From: Metridium senile
Taxonomy: Eukaryota; Cnidaria; Anthozoa; Actiniaria; Metridiidae
Direction: 5' to 3'
NCBI GenBank assembly: GCA_949775045.1
Contig: OX459110.1
Coordinates: forward strand, 10,549,741 to 10,613,740
Length of the DNA stretch: 64,000 bases
Position numbers and translations under genes: made by a program. A model generated the notes under the pieces. That model was not told the DNA's origin. It saw only the letters and a list, made by a program, of their open reading frames with translations, and did no database searches. Shown here one piece after another: positions 21,485-34,689 of this stretch (within the stretch, counting starts at the first letter, position 1; every line of letters begins with the position of its first letter).

Positions 21485-22525
21485 GAAGATTACTTTTTGC
21501 AATATATTTTTTTCCCACTGCATGACGATCAAGCCAGAGTTTTTCAGTCAAACAGTGGTACATGACGTCACATTCTGTTTGCATGACATTTTTCTCCCGA
21601 GAACTTGTAGAGTGCGATCTTTTTTCCTTGCCCAGAGGGCTGCAGGATATTTTTTTTTAGAATCTTCCAGAACAAAATGATCTTAGTGTAGATTTTTTTA
21701 AGTTTCACATCCTCTTTGCTACTACATATATAGAATATATATATGTATATTTTAATTTATGTACCTATTAAATGAAAATTAAATGAAACTCAATTTCATA
21801 CGGTGTATAAGCCGTATCAATTAGCCTTTTCCATATCGAGCAAGGGACTGGAACTAAGTTTCTCAAAATTAATTTTATTCAAAAATAAACCCCTTCACAT
21901 GAAAGAACAAATATAAATTAGTAAGAATTGAAAGTTGCAACGAAATTTTGGTATTTGAATTTTTTTTTCGAAAATACAAAGAATGTATGGTTTGGAAGGA
22001 CGTTTTGGAAGGACACCATACATTTCTCTGTAATTTTGGCAGAGTATGGATGCTCATAAGTTTTTTTTCTATTTAGCCAAATGTTCTGAAACTTTGTCAA
22101 TAAGCTTATATTTGGTTACTCTCCCATGAGACGGGGTTATTTTTTCTGGAACTCATAATCAAATTAGTTTTTCACACTCGTACCCAGTCCCTTGCTCAAT
22201 ATGAAAAAGGCGAATTCAGTTAACGCCAACTGATAAAGTAACACTCTCTTTTTGGAATGTATAAGTTACCTTTTTCAAATCATTATGACGACTGCGTATT
22301 GTGAATAAGTAACCATTTTTACTCTGACAAAGTATTATCGAAGTTGATAAGCGCTGTTAATTTTTAAATTGTTATTTCATTTGTGTATACAAGAGAATAA
22401 GAGGTCTCATTTGTAACGAGTTCCCTATATATATAGTATCTGCGATATTTTTTACAATTGTTATGCTACGTGACAAACTCCTTAGTTTGCTAGGAGATGT
22501 CGCAATTTATGAGCGTTTATATATA
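21485..22525. other. Intergenic, no gene seen
   Basis: AT-rich. GGGACTGG words near 21845 and 22188 (opposite strands) beside ATATGAAAAAGG/CCTTTTCCATAT suggest a weak inverted repeat from about 21815 to 22215. No ORF recognised. Confidence 0.4.
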
Positions 22526-22526
22526 A

Positions 22527-22728
22527 AACCCCGTCTACACGGATCCGGATACTTTTGAAACCGCATATACTTTTTGATGCGAATCGGCCTATCGTCCACA
22601 CGAATCCAGTGAATTCGGTGATCACCGAAACCGCATACTTTTACTTGAATCCTCCGGATACGCGGATTCGTGTGGACGCAAATATTTCTATGCGGTTTCA
22701 GCCGGATCGGATTCGTGTAGACGAGGCC
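22527..22728. mobile_element. PIF/Harbinger-like MITE, family C, copy 1
   Basis: Left end CCCCGTCTACACGGATCCGG, right end CCGGATCGGATTCGTGTAGA then CGAGGCC, with internal ACACGAATCC/GGATTCGTGT pairs. Flanked by TAA on both sides. Second copy at 30850-31048. Confidence 0.85.
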
Positions 22729-22936
22729 TAAAACTAAACGTTTTGCATGCTATTTTTGTGCCGCATATTCATTGCTTTTGTTTCTTTAGAAAAGTTCAAA
22801 AGCGTGTAAAACATGGTCATCTATTGTGCTCAAACAATGCCAGTTTTAATAGTGTCTATTCAAAAAGCATACTGTCCTTTGAAAATAGGCAAACAGTATT
22901 TAGAGTATGAAAAGGAATTTAGCATTTCACTTCACA

Positions 22937-23335
22937 CTCCTATGTGACGTTGTTATTACTTCGATAGAGCTTAATTTGTCGACAAAGTATACCAAACTTT
23001 TGTTGTTGCAAAAAGCGGCCGTCAAATATTGGGCGAGATTCGACACTAGTATTGACGATGTAGTTATTACTTCGATAAACTGCTTAGTTTGTCGAGTATT
23101 CAAAGTTTGTTGTGCAGAAGACAAACATAGCTTTATTTTTTTGAGATGTTAGAAAGCGGCCGTCAAATATTGGACGAGATTCGACACTACTATGTGACGA
23201 TGTTATCACTTCGGTAGAGCTTAGTTTGTGGAGTATTCAAAGTTTGTTGTGCAGAAGACAAACATAGCTTTTAATCTCCTTTGAGATGTTAAAAAGCGGC
23301 CCTCAAATATTGGACGAGTTTTGGCGCGAAACGTG
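22937..23335. repeat. Three-copy tandem duplication, period about 140 bp
   Basis: Each copy has TTACTTCGATAGAGCTTA, AAAGCGGCCGTCAAATATTG, GACGAGATTCGACACTA and (copies 2 and 3) GTTGTGCAGAAGACAAACAT. Confidence 0.88.
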
Positions 23336-24260
23336 CCAATGGATCACTTATAATAGACACTTGTAACAACAAGACGCGTGCCGCACGGTCTTTTCCCGCA
23401 AAAACGTAACGCGTGTGGCACTTGATTCTTGATTTATTTCCCGCCAAAAATACAAAGAAAGTACGTCTTGTGAAGAACGTTCAGGTATTTTGTTCAAAAG
23501 CCCAAGTCAATGGCCTATCTGATGATTATATTCGATAAACCTGACAGCATTTTGCTTCAGTTTATACTGTGATTAATGACTCAAAGGATCGTTCAAATTC
23601 ATTTTGTTGAAATCGTCTATTAAAAAGTGCATGCAGCCTAGGGGGACGAATTCATGGCGATAAACTTGACATTTACACACGCGCCAGCTAACTCACAAAG
23701 GATTAAAACTAATTGCCCGACTTTTTAGAGACCCTTTGTGTTTAAAAAGGCAATTATTACCTATTTACACCGTCCATTTTTTCTATGGTAAATACATTAT
23801 CATACAATCGTTTAGCTTTAGATACAGTTCTAATTCGTAGTCTGACCTTTTCTGGAATTCTAAAATCTGGAATGAACCTGGCCTTGGCGCTTTATATCGG
23901 AATGCGCTTGTCCAGTAATCACGAGTCTTGGTGAAAGGGCAGTTACAGCATGTTTAGTAATAAGGCGCGTGGCCTGTGCACACATACAGTTCAAAAACAT
24001 GTTCAAACATATCTAGAGGCCATTCATTCTTTCAGTTTTGGTACAAAGAGTGATTAAAGTATAGCTAGAGGCCTTTATATTTTTCAATTTTTAACAAAGA
24101 AATATATACAGGAGCTCTAAATTAACTTTTAAAAGAACCTCGTTGATATTAAAGCCATCAAGATCGATCAATGCAAAATGAACACATACATATGAGCATA
24201 AAGTTTTAATTTAATGATATTAACTTGTGGAGCCATCGACGTTCTTCGCGGTGCAGAAGG
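23335..24260. other. Intergenic; E2F-like words at 23320-23455, no gene seen
   Basis: TTTTGGCGCGAAACG, TTTTCCCGCAAAA and TTTCCCGCCAAAA occur within 140 bp. No coding sequence recognised next to them. Confidence 0.4.
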
Positions 24261-24269
24261 AAACGCGAA

Positions 24270-24625
24270 GTAGAAATAAACATCCGCGCAAGCGTGCTCT
24301 GCCTGCAATCAAGTACAGAAAATGCAAGACACTTCTATTTTTTTAAAAACTAGAAAAACATTAAAAGGCAAATTTATCTACATTATTTCTCGTGTTACAG
24401 AGCGCCACAAACCTAAAGTTCCACGCGGGTTGTTAACACCCACGCAAGCGCGCTATGCCTGCTATCATGTACAGACAAGACACTTCTATTTTTTTTTTAA
24501 ATTAGAAAAAAATTAAAAGTCAAATTTATCTACATTATTTCTCGTGTTACAAAGTGTCCACGAAGCTAAAATTCCGCGCGGGTTCTTATTAAACACCCAC
24601 GCGTTGAAATACCAAACCCAGCCCA
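24270..24625. repeat. Two- to three-copy tandem duplication, period about 160-180 bp
   Basis: GACACTTCTATTTTTTT, AATTTATCTACATTATTTCT, CGTGTTACA and CCGCGCGGGTT/CCACGCGGGTT recur. Partial third copy (CACCCACGCG) at about 24595. Confidence 0.85.
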
Positions 24626-27365
24626 CGCGCGCTACTCATCTTACAAAAATCCCACACGCGAAAGAAATGGGTTAATCTTAGTATAAAAACAACAGTAATA
24701 TGAAAATAATTGTTTTCACCTTGGCTAGAATTTTGCTTATACGAATTAATTCCTTTTAGTTTCTTAACCAATAAAAACAGGCGTCCTTTGTGACCTAGAA
24801 TCGAGGGTTCTTGAAACTCTCAATAGTTGGCACAGATCACGATACTAAAATGCCTTTTACAGCACGAGAAGTTTCTTTTTTTCATTTCTGATAGCGGCTT
24901 CAGCAACCACAATAACATGAAGCAAAAAGCAAGACTTTATTTTGTGGTTATTGGAAATATATGAACTCTGGACTGAGTGCTTTAAGTTGTCGCATATTTA
25001 TGGAAATATATTTTATTCCAAATGAATGGTTGAAGATAAGATTTTTGAAAGAAAGAGAAGAAAAGAATGCGAACAGAAGACTTATTGCAATAAAACGCAT
25101 ATTAGAAATCTAGAAACGCATATAAAAAACGATTCGTGAGACAGCATTATAAATGTTTTTTCTGCCATAATAATATAATTGGAGTGTATATCGAATGATT
25201 GGTTGTCTTTTTAGCGGCTATCCCGGCGGTTGTGCAACATTAATTAGCCTAACACACTGTGTAAATTAACCAGTCTTACGGAATTAGTTCAAAGAAAAAC
25301 AACAGTGATAAAAGGCTAAACAATAATACTCAAAAGTTCATTGACTTTGTGAGCGCCAATACAAACAGTGGAACAAGTTTATGTTGATCAGTCCAACATG
25401 GCGGCTCACAGCAGAGGCTTTTTGAAAAGCGATGAATAAGCTCCTATTGTTTCAGATTTCCGGCTCTTTATTTCGCTAAAACATTCAGGGATAAAACCTT
25501 TTAAATAAAGAATAAGCATGAGATTATAATAACGAGTGTCTTTAACGACAAGAATGTCAGTAGAATAAACGTCCAGCAAATTGACCAAAGTTGATTATGT
25601 TTATTACCACCTGTGGCAGAAAAAGGTCGCATGTTGCTGTTTTGACTTCGATGACGTCGAGAAATGTTTGGTTAAAAATAGAGGAATATTATCGTAACCT
25701 AGTCTACACGTGGCTTCGTTAATCTCTTCATCATATTTCTGATGTAAAGCGAAAGAACTCTAGCTGCTAGACTTAAGAAGAACTTTCGCGAAACTGATTA
25801 ATTTAATGATACAAAAACATACGATTCAGTTGATGATCTTTTGATTACACAGTATTTGCAAGCTGATCTATAAATTAATTCATTAATCACCAATTGAAAG
25901 TAAAAGGGCTTTTTTAATATCTTAATTTATTGTTAAACTGGAAAAGCACCTTCACTTTATAATATTTGTCTTAACTAGTCCAGTAACTGCATGCTGATTT
26001 TTCATCTATAATCAAACGGACCTTTTTCAAGCCGTTTGAAAGGGTGCATTTTAATTTTATTTTATATCATTTAATTTTATATTTGTATATGTATTTTTCT
26101 ATTTTAAAAACGTTTTTATTTTGAGAAGGTACAAAATGTGCGGCATCATGGTATTACAAATAAATCTTCGTTGATGGTAATGACTTAGTCAGTTGACTTT
26201 ACTTGACTGTACATACTGCATTGAATTTATAGAATGATAAAATGACTGAAAATTAATGCTTTTGGAACCTGCCGCCCGGCTCTGTCCAATGATTAGACAA
26301 AACTATAGAAATAAGCAACAACTTATTTAATAAAACATACAAAATCTATTAATTGTCTGAAAATTACTAGTACCTTTAATTAAAACATTTCATAATACTA
26401 GCAGACAGCGTCGCCCTATTAGTCTCTAATTAAAGATAATTATTTGCTAAAATAAACTCCAAAACTTCAGCTTCATTGCTTTTTTTATTCAAGTCAGATA
26501 CCATGATCACAGCGCATGATCCTTGTCAGAGTTTCCCATGATGCACTATAGGGGAGCTAATAGCTCTATTGCATGTTTCGCGCTAATTAAATCACAGTCC
26601 TATCACAGTTTACACACGAAAACATCGATAACTACAGTCGTTGATCTGAAATCCTGGTGTTTTAAGCTGTGAATGCGTAGGCACTCACAAAAGACCGTAA
26701 CGCCAATAGTCGATACTTACACAATGAACACACAAGCGGAAGAACATTCCAATCTCCGCGAAACGAAAGCGCATAACCAACATCTTTGAAAATAACTTCT
26801 ATACCTTATCGAAAAGTGAAATATTGTGTTTAGTTATCAAGGGTTCGGATCAAGAGTCTATCTTCAAGCTATCAAATGAATAACTGAATATTATAATCGT
26901 CGCCAGTGATGATGTACTTGAAGTGGAAGTGGAAACCCTTGTTGTTTGTTGGGAAAAGAAAACCTATCCCGTGTTTACTGTCAGTGAAATATTTGGCGAC
27001 AAGGTTACGAGGCAGGGCGAGTTGTTTTCTTACTAAATAGAAATACACCCACACGCATGCAAAGATAAGTACATATGGTCTAATTTGCTTAACTTTTATC
27101 TGCAACGTTCCTTCGAAGGATTAGCGCTAATTCGAGGAGAGATTGAAATTGGAGTCGAAAAACGGGAACTCTTTGCATATGTCCGGTCTTAAGTTATTGA
27201 TGTAAACAAGTAAAGCAGGGTAACCATGAACATATGTTTACGATCAATTATATAAGCATTTAAGGCTGATTGGAAAAACGTAAAATACTAGTATTATAAT
27301 TATAGAACTACAAATCTATGCAAAATAGACTCTGCCATGGTGATTTTCAATTCTCTCCTCTCCTC
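24625..27365. other. Intergenic, 2.7 kb without recognisable gene
   Basis: AT-rich. A short ORF starts at CAACATGGCGGCTCACAGC (25398) but closes after 13 codons. No ordered repeats noted. Confidence 0.45.
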
Positions 27366-27367
27366 CT

Positions 27368-27393
27368 CCCCCCCCCCCCCCCCCCCCCCCCCC
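27368..27393. repeat. Poly(C) tract, 26 bp
   Basis: Uninterrupted C run preceded by a CTCCT-rich stretch. Confidence 0.95.
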
Positions 27394-27984
27394 TTGCAAT
27401 GTTGGTGTTTCGGTCTTGAAATGTATAACATGAAGAGCATCAGATCGATGAACACAGCTCTGATCAACATTGTTATGCATGGGGGGAGGGGGTTGGGTGT
27501 CTCGTATTTTACAAAAAATAAAAATATTGTGCACTTTTCATTTAGCTATTATGATATTTTAAGAGCTTCATTTTCCTCTTCTATCCCTTGATTCCGACCA
27601 GATCCGTCTTCGTTCGTAACTTAACCCTAAATAGGTCAAAGAACTTATCGGCGATAACTTTACTCTTTCTAATCCTCTCGAAAAAGAAATAAGCTGTGCC
27701 CTTTGCACAACAAAAGCTTTGCTACGAGCTGCAATCAACGCTGTTGAAGGGCGTATAATGTGTCCGCCCACGCCTTAGAGACGGTCAACACGACCCCGAG
27801 AGAACACTAGTAATACTACTCTTGTGAGAACTATTCTGGACTGAAAGGATTATAACGGAAATGCTCAACGATCTCTTGAGTTTACACTTTGCAAGGAATG
27901 CGGTACTTTGCGAGGCTAAGCTAGCACAGTCGGCTAAACCTAGCACAGAAGGTCACGGGCCAGAGCTCACGTGGCTGATCCTGA

Positions 27985-28265
27985 GAAAAAAATTTTTTTA
28001 CGGTGTTACAAATTTCATTATATTACCTACAGTTCACAATAGACCAGTTCACGCTATCTCAGCCTCCGCGGCACCATTTGACAAAAGACGCAATTGTATA
28101 GGGATAGCGGCCTCAATTCAGAGTAAATTAAAATGTATTTGCTTTTTTCGTGCTTTGCTTGGAATTTGTGAATATTCAAGTTTAATACAACAAATCGAGG
28201 CTTAGCCTGTGCAAATGCGCCTTTTGTCAAATAGTACAGCGGTGATCAGATAGCATGAAACTGGA
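27985..28265. repeat. Dispersed repeats: truncated family B end and family D copy
   Basis: 27990-28027 is a truncated reverse copy of family B (TTTACGGTGTTACAAATTTC). 28150-28265 (CTTGGAATTTGTGAATATTC, CAAATCGAGGCTTAGCCTGT, GCAAATGCGCCTTTTGTCAA) recurs, partly inverted, at 30065-30235. Confidence 0.75.
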
Positions 28266-28279
28266 CTGTATTAAACTGA

Positions 28280-28660
28280 CCAGGTTTTAGGGTTAGGATA
28301 GAGTAGTTCTAAACACAGCTTATTGATAGAAAAAGCACAGTGGCTGCCAATGTGGAGAGGTTTTCAAGCTATCGAGTCAATAAAAAATCTCAATTTTCAG
28401 CAGACATCTTTGGATGCATTCTTAGTCTGATTGGTAGGAAGAGGGCTTTCCGACATGTGTGTTCCCATACAAAACAATGGAGTACGAAAAACGTCTGTTG
28501 GAGATGTTAACATGGGTGTGGTCGACAATGGAGGGTCAATAGTTTATCATTCAATAATCTGATGGCAAAGGTGAATGTTTCATTGTGGGGTCATGATAGC
28601 AGATTGCAATGCTGCAATAATATTGATAAAAACAACACAGTAATCTAGACATGCACATAC
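28280..28660. other. Intergenic, no gene seen
   Basis: Nothing recognised. Confidence 0.4.
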
Positions 28661-28689
28661 ATAGAAAGAACAAAATCAAGAAAAGAACG

Positions 28690-29105
28690 AATAAACACAC
28701 TGAAACACAAACAAACAAATAAACGAACGAACAAACAAACAAACAAACATACAAGCAAACAAACAAACAAGCAAACAAACAAGCAAACAAGCAAACAAGC
28801 AAACAAGCAAACAAGCAAACGTTAACAAACAAGCAAACAATTAAACAAGCAAACGTTAACAAACAAGCGAACAAGCAAACAAGCAAACAAGCAAACAAGC
28901 AAACAAGCAAACAAGCAAACAAGCAAACAAGCAAACAAGCAAACAAGCAAACAAGCAAACAAGCAAACAAGCAAACAAGCAAACAAGCAAACAAGCAAAC
29001 AAGCAAACAAGCAAACAAGCAAACAAGCAAACAAACAAACAAGCAAACGAACAAACAAACAAACAAACAAACAAACAAACAAACAAACAAACAAACAAAA
29101 CAAAA
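28690..29105. repeat. 8 bp minisatellite AAACAAGC / 4 bp AAAC
   Basis: About 50 units of (A)AACAAGC and AAACAAAC. A GTTAACAAACAAGC variant occurs at about 28820 and 28856. Open in all minus-strand frames only because the unit lacks stops. Confidence 0.95.
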
Positions 29106-30060
29106 CACAAATAAAACATGATTGTTGAATTTAAGGCATGAGTATTTTGAACTGATTTGGTTTGCCCTTTCTATGCAAAAAGACCAGCATGCAGCTGAGA
29201 TACCCAGGGATCAGTTTTGTGCGTGGGTGTCAGTTAACGTCATCAAAGTGTAGACTCTGCTCTTAGCACAGTATGAGTGGAGTACTTTCCGCAGTAGTAA
29301 TTCGATTAAATAACCTCTTGTTCACAGCGAGGTGTTTTTATTCTTTCCTGTTAAGTCATTCAATATCTAATATTATATTTACTAAATATTTTCTTTTTTT
29401 AAGATTTTACAACATTTTTGCAATGCTATATTCTATTCTATTATCATGTATAGTAATGTACTATTCTATTCAAGTTGATAAGCTGATGTATAACCAATCG
29501 CCGCTGGAAATAATTTTTAATACCTCCCAGTAGACCTGGGCAATGCTAACAAAATATGATAAAATCAAAGAAACTTTTATCGTTTCAATGCGAATCATTT
29601 TTCACTAGAATTTTCAGAGTAAAGTTCATGGGAATTTATCTCTTACATAAATAGTATATTATTACAACTCGAGTGCGACTACTTGAAACTGAAGTGTTTT
29701 GACTGGCAAACTTTGCTGATTCTCGGTAATAGAGCATGGCGTCATCTTGCTAGACCATGGCGTCATCATCATCTCAGCTCTAACCTGATTAGTATAGGTA
29801 TATTTATCTTGTACTTGCATGCTAATATGTGCTCTAAATTGAGAACCGAATTGTATCTGACCAATGAACAGTTTATATTGAATTAACTTGCAGAGCAAAT
29901 TTTTTGATATTATTTCTTTGTATTCAGATCGGAAACCGCAGTGTTTTTTTCGGTAGTCTGCTGGCGTGACTGCCTGCGGGCTTACGGAAAAGGAACAACT
30001 TTTCATTTTCCAGTTTTCATTAGTGGTCTTTATCATCATCGTCAACAACAAGAAGAATAT
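29105..30060. other. Intergenic, no gene seen
   Basis: A 151-codon minus-strand ORF (29662-30117) overlaps the family D repeat and shows no family resemblance. Confidence 0.4.
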
Positions 30061-30064
30061 TGCA

Positions 30065-30235
30065 CAGGCTAAGCCTCGATTTGTTGTAAATATATTCACA
30101 AATTTCAAGCCAAGCACGGTAAAATACTACCACCGTTGAACAAATTTGAATTTACTCGGAATTGAGATTATCGGTCCGCTGTGCAAATGCGCCTTTTGTC
30201 AAACTGTACAGCAGGGATAACATGAAACTGGAGAA
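30065..30235. repeat. Family D dispersed repeat, rearranged copy
   Basis: GGCTAAGCCTCGATTTGTTG and ATTCACAAATTTCAAGCCAA (reverse orientation) are followed by GTGCAAATGCGCCTTTTGTC and CATGAAACTGGA (forward). The segments match 28150-28265. Confidence 0.75.
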
Positions 30236-30239
30236 TTAT

Positions 30240-30845
30240 TATAAGTACAATTGTCATCATCATCGATCATACTTAGTTTTGAGTGCCCTTGTATACCGAA
30301 CCTCGTTCCCAGGCCTTTTTTGTCGCTTGTGGCTTGGTCACGCCCAAACCACACTGAAGCAAAGAAAGCAAAGTGAAAATGGCCGGGAACGAGCTCACTT
30401 GCATACCTTGCAATAGGTATAGCATATGTAATCCTTTTACTGCAATCAGAACAGGAAGAGCCAATCACCTTGACATGATGATGAAATAAAGACGATGGAC
30501 TTTGATCAGGGCATTGTCCATTCACGTGCAATAACTGAACGCTAAAAGAAAAGTGTTATACCCTGGTAGGTGGAAACGGAAATGTTTAAGGGAAATAGGT
30601 ACGGGGTAGATTAGTTATGTTTATACTTACCCCTGTTGGTAAGATAGAGAGAGAGCTTCATAAGTTATGCTTGAATTAGTTATTGCACAATTTCCGTGAT
30701 TTATAGATAATTAATTCAACGACTCGTCTATCATACCAGAGTGATTCTCATAAACCTGTGAAATACACTTTAGCGTTATATTATGCACTACTTCACACTA
30801 TACTTCCTTTGTTTTTAATTGTATTGTTGTGACTATTACACTTAA
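30240..30845. other. Intergenic, no gene seen
   Basis: Nothing recognised. Confidence 0.4.
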
Positions 30846-30849
30846 ATTA

Positions 30850-31048
30850 GGCCCCGTCTACACGAATCCGGATACTTTTGAAACCGCATACTTTTTGATG
30901 CGAATCGGCCTATCGTCCACACGAATCCAGTGCGAATCCGGTCACCGAAACTGCATACTTTTACTTGAATCCTCCGGATACGCGGATTCGTGTGGACGCA
31001 AATATTTCTATGCGGTTTCAGCCGGATCGGATTCGTGTAGACGAGGCC
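30850..31048. mobile_element. PIF/Harbinger-like MITE, family C, copy 2
   Basis: GGCCCCGTCTACACGAATCC at the left, GGATTCGTGTAGACGAGGCC at the right, TTA on both flanks. Near identical inside to 22527-22728. Length 199 bp. Confidence 0.88.
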
Positions 31049-31079
31049 TTAGAACACGGGTAAATGAAAACAACCGGCT

Positions 31080-31545
31080 ATGGTGGTGATGATGATTAGA
31101 TGATAACTAATGAATATGATGATACATAAATGATGATTTAGTAACGTTGATGATAATGATGATGATTTAATAATGCTGATGACATACGTTAATCAATAAC
31201 TTTGATAACGATGGTATTACTTTTTATTAATGATAATGATAATAAAGATCAAAACAATGATGATCGTGATGATAATCTGATAAAATGATGAAGTACCCAG
31301 TATCGTTTATATCAAACACTGACACAGCCTATACTAGTTTAATTACTCGCTAGTTTCCATGTGATTATACTGATGATGACGTTAAAGATATATGTTAATA
31401 ATGATATGATAATGATAGTGGTTGTCATGGTAATAATGATGATGATGAGAGTGACGATAATAGCAGTGATGATTGTGTTATGACGATGGTAGTTATGATG
31501 CCAATGATAAAAGCAATAATGATGATAATCCATATGCATATACAT
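31080..31545. repeat. GATGAT/AATGAT-rich microsatellite with truncated family B copy
   Basis: Degenerate TGATGA repeats on both sides of 31299-31362, a reverse truncated family B copy (ATCGTTTATATCAAACACTG, TACTCGCTAGTTTCC). Confidence 0.8.
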
Positions 31546-31599
31546 ATCTCCATCTTGAGTCGTTTACAGTATGAATGTTCTTAATCATTTTACATGCGT

Positions 31600-31790
31600 G
31601 TAAAGGCCCGTGTAAAGGCCCGTGTAAAGGCCCGTGTAAAGGCCCGTGTAAAGGCCCGGGTTTGATTTTGTTGATTTAACGCTGTAGAATGGGTTGTTGA
31701 ACGATGTTGAGCGTAGGGGACAAACGGTTTCAACATTGCTATTCAACAAAATCGAACCAATGTTGAAGCAAACTATTAACGGCTCGTTGC
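31600..31790. mobile_element. Family A foldback MITE, truncated, with 12 bp tandem expansion at its end
   Basis: GTGTAAAGGCCC is repeated about five times at 31607-31662. Family A sequence follows (TTGATTTTGTTGATTTAACG, CAAACGGTTTCAACATTGCT, CAATGTTGAAGCAAA), but the far end is lost. Confidence 0.75.
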
Positions 31791-31794
31791 AACC

Positions 31795-34680
31795 ACAAAA
31801 GTATGATATCGTTTCATTAATTTATTAATGATTAATTGCCTTATTAATGATTAATGCTTAATCAAATTTATTTATATAGTTCAGATATTCATTGACTACT
31901 TTATTTGGTCCATAATCGATAAACGATCGAATGGCTGGATTCACATGTACATGCGTGCACCATATAATCGTATGACCAATTATCAAACTAATGAACCGAA
32001 GAGCGGTGTCCATGCTTCCTTCAGCCATGCTCGCATCCCTTCTAAAATACACTATTAAAATTGTACTTTAAATATTTCTTGACATTATCTCTGAATCTTC
32101 AAGACAAAAGATTAAAGTACATATTTTTAAAACAAAGCCGGCCGAAAACTTAGTTGATAATCTTGCATATAAAGACAGCGATTACTGACCTACAGTTAAT
32201 GCTCATTCACCCATCTCGACTGGCAACCGCAGGCCACGTGGATGTAGCGAGCTTTATTTTAAAGTTAACTTAAGCAATTAGCAAAGCGCTGTCTTTTTAA
32301 TTCGATGTGAAATTCCGTGATTCTTTGTGTAGTTATAACAAGCCGAGGGGGTTTCTTGGAATTCCGTGATGCTATTTTACATCGGCTTGTTTTGATCCTA
32401 GATCGCCGATCGATGTACAATGCCAGCAAACAGTCAAAAGACTTCACAACTTTAGTAATTCTATGTGATATTAGAACCAGAAGAATCAAAGGAAATAATT
32501 TATGCTGCTTAAAGTTTATTACGATATTTCGGCTTGTCTAGCCTTCGCTATAAGTTACTTCTAACCGCTTTGCACTTGTATAACTAGCACGATCAATGTG
32601 ATGCTCTCTTAACAAGTAATAATGCTAATATAATTTCTCTGTGCGAGTAGACCCAGTATTTTCAATTTTATTAAGTCATAGACAAGTGTTTATTATAAAG
32701 CATTGTAGTTATAATCTGATGCTTGTATTCAAAAGGTCATCCATGGTCAATAAGGTGTGCCCATCGCAGACCGTCACCAACCGAACGTGGCCAAGGTAAT
32801 TGCACAATAAGAATACATACACACCAGTTATGTACAGAATCAAATCAACTTTTGTTTGTTTGTTTCTTGAGTTGCGAAATTTTAATCTTCAATCTCTTGT
32901 CTGTATTGCTCTGCTTCAGTTAGCGAACAAAAACTGGATCATGCAGGATCTTCATTCTCAACGCCATGGCGACAGGTTGCTGGTAAAGGATGTTGTTCAC
33001 TAGAAACTTGGCTGCCGAAAATAAAACCTTAGAAATATACATGAGAAACAAGAGTTTTTCAGTTGGTCACTGATGCTGTTTTTTTTTTTTTTTAATCCTC
33101 GCTTTGCAATACTAGACTTTAATGTTAATTGTTTGTGCGTGCAGTTTAGTCTATTAAACTACATAAAAACAAGCTTCTTTACATGACAAAGTTTCAGCGT
33201 TTTGGAGAAATTAAACCTTCATGAGACAATGCAAATAAAACTGCTTTAACATTCAGACGCTTGGATGTATAAATAATTGTCTTATCTTTGGATCACCCAA
33301 AAGCTCGTGTCAAGCTCATGTCCGCACAAAAACCGGCCAAAGTTAAAGCCTCGTGAGGTTTCCTCATGCATGACAATCGTAAGAACCACAGCTGACTTTG
33401 TACACGTGAAAAGGTAGTACACTGCAGGATCCTCAATGTTTTATCTCTGTCTTTATTCATGATGTTTATTTTGTCAGGATCCGCTCGGTTACGCTCGATC
33501 AGATTCGCCAGGTGTATTAGCAAACAGGGTTTCCACTGGGAATGATATTATTAACGAGTTGGGACCAGCTGTTAGTAACATAGTGAATGCACAATATGCG
33601 CTGGCAACTCTTAAAAATAACTCAACAGACTCAGCAGAAACCTCTGGAATAGAAACCGAGCAGTGGTTTTTAAAAAAACCTTCTGTTTTCATTGAAATTT
33701 ACGGAGAACACCGTGAACGCTTGACTTTTCAGTCCGATTATTCATGATCTTCCAAACAATCTACCCGCGCTTCAAAACCTCTACAAATGAAGCATTGAGT
33801 TCAAATACACTGAGTGTTTATCATAATAAATGCTAATTCTAATCAATTCGTTATGAGAATGTGGGTTAAAATAAAGTAACTGACAACACAAAATGATGGT
33901 TCGAGTGCATGTACTCACTGTAAAAAAAGCTAGAATTTGTTTATCATTTTGTGCAAATTATTTTGTAATCGATCTTTGCGTGATAAAATTAAAAGATCGA
34001 TCCTTTAACGGTTCTTGCTGCTGCAAAACTACTGGATTGAAAAAGCAACTAAGCAAAATTAAAATCGGAACAAAATTTGAGGAACAAACTTTGAAAACTT
34101 GCAATATACGAAGAAACTATTTCTCGTGGTAACGTCTTTAAAACAAGTGCAACAAAGCTAGCTGCTTATCTTGAAAATGATCTGAAAGTTTTTTTAGATT
34201 CATTTTAAACTAGCCCCCCTAGCTCTGCCAGGATAACTGCGGTGACTCCCGCGAAACTAAACGTTCTAAAGTTTCACTCAGTATCTTTCAGAAACATGTA
34301 GACCACGACCAACAATACGAGAAGAGCTATGAAATCTCGTGGACAAATTGTTGTGTTCTCTCACGCAGGGAATCAAACAGAATTTCTAAAAAAAAAAACA
34401 GACTGATAATTTGTTTGTCTTGTTTGGGGACTATTGTTGGGAATTGTTATAAATCAAGTCATGAATCGAATCCATGCAGAGTAAAAAAAATACATTATCA
34501 TTATTTTCTTTGACTTTATCCGACTTAACCCGCGGAACCTGTTGAAAGAACACTGCATTCTGGTGTTCACATTCATTGTTAAGAACTGCTAAAGTTTCTT
34601 TAATTTATGGACTAACAAAGAAATCGAACTGCTTAATAAACGCCTTGTCTTTTGTGATAAGAAAGAATCCGATAAGAAAA
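31795..34680. other. Intergenic, about 2.9 kb without recognisable gene
   Basis: AT-rich. Only scattered short ORFs without family resemblance. GTTATAACAAGCCG/CGGCTTGTTTTGAT words near 32330 and 32385 form a weak hairpin. Confidence 0.4.
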
Positions 34681-34689
34681 CACTGGAAG

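Noticed and set aside
28690..29105. CRISPR-like regular spacing
   Set aside because: Units are 8 bp without unique spacers; a minisatellite in eukaryotic DNA.
28551..29119. 185-codon and overlapping minus-strand ORFs rich in VCLF/ACLL
   Set aside because: Pure translation of the 8 bp AAACAAGC minisatellite, open in all three frames.
29662..30117. 151-codon minus-strand ORF
   Set aside because: Overlaps repeat family D and has no protein-like domain pattern.
30829..31089. 86-codon ORF
   Set aside because: Lies entirely in the family C MITE.
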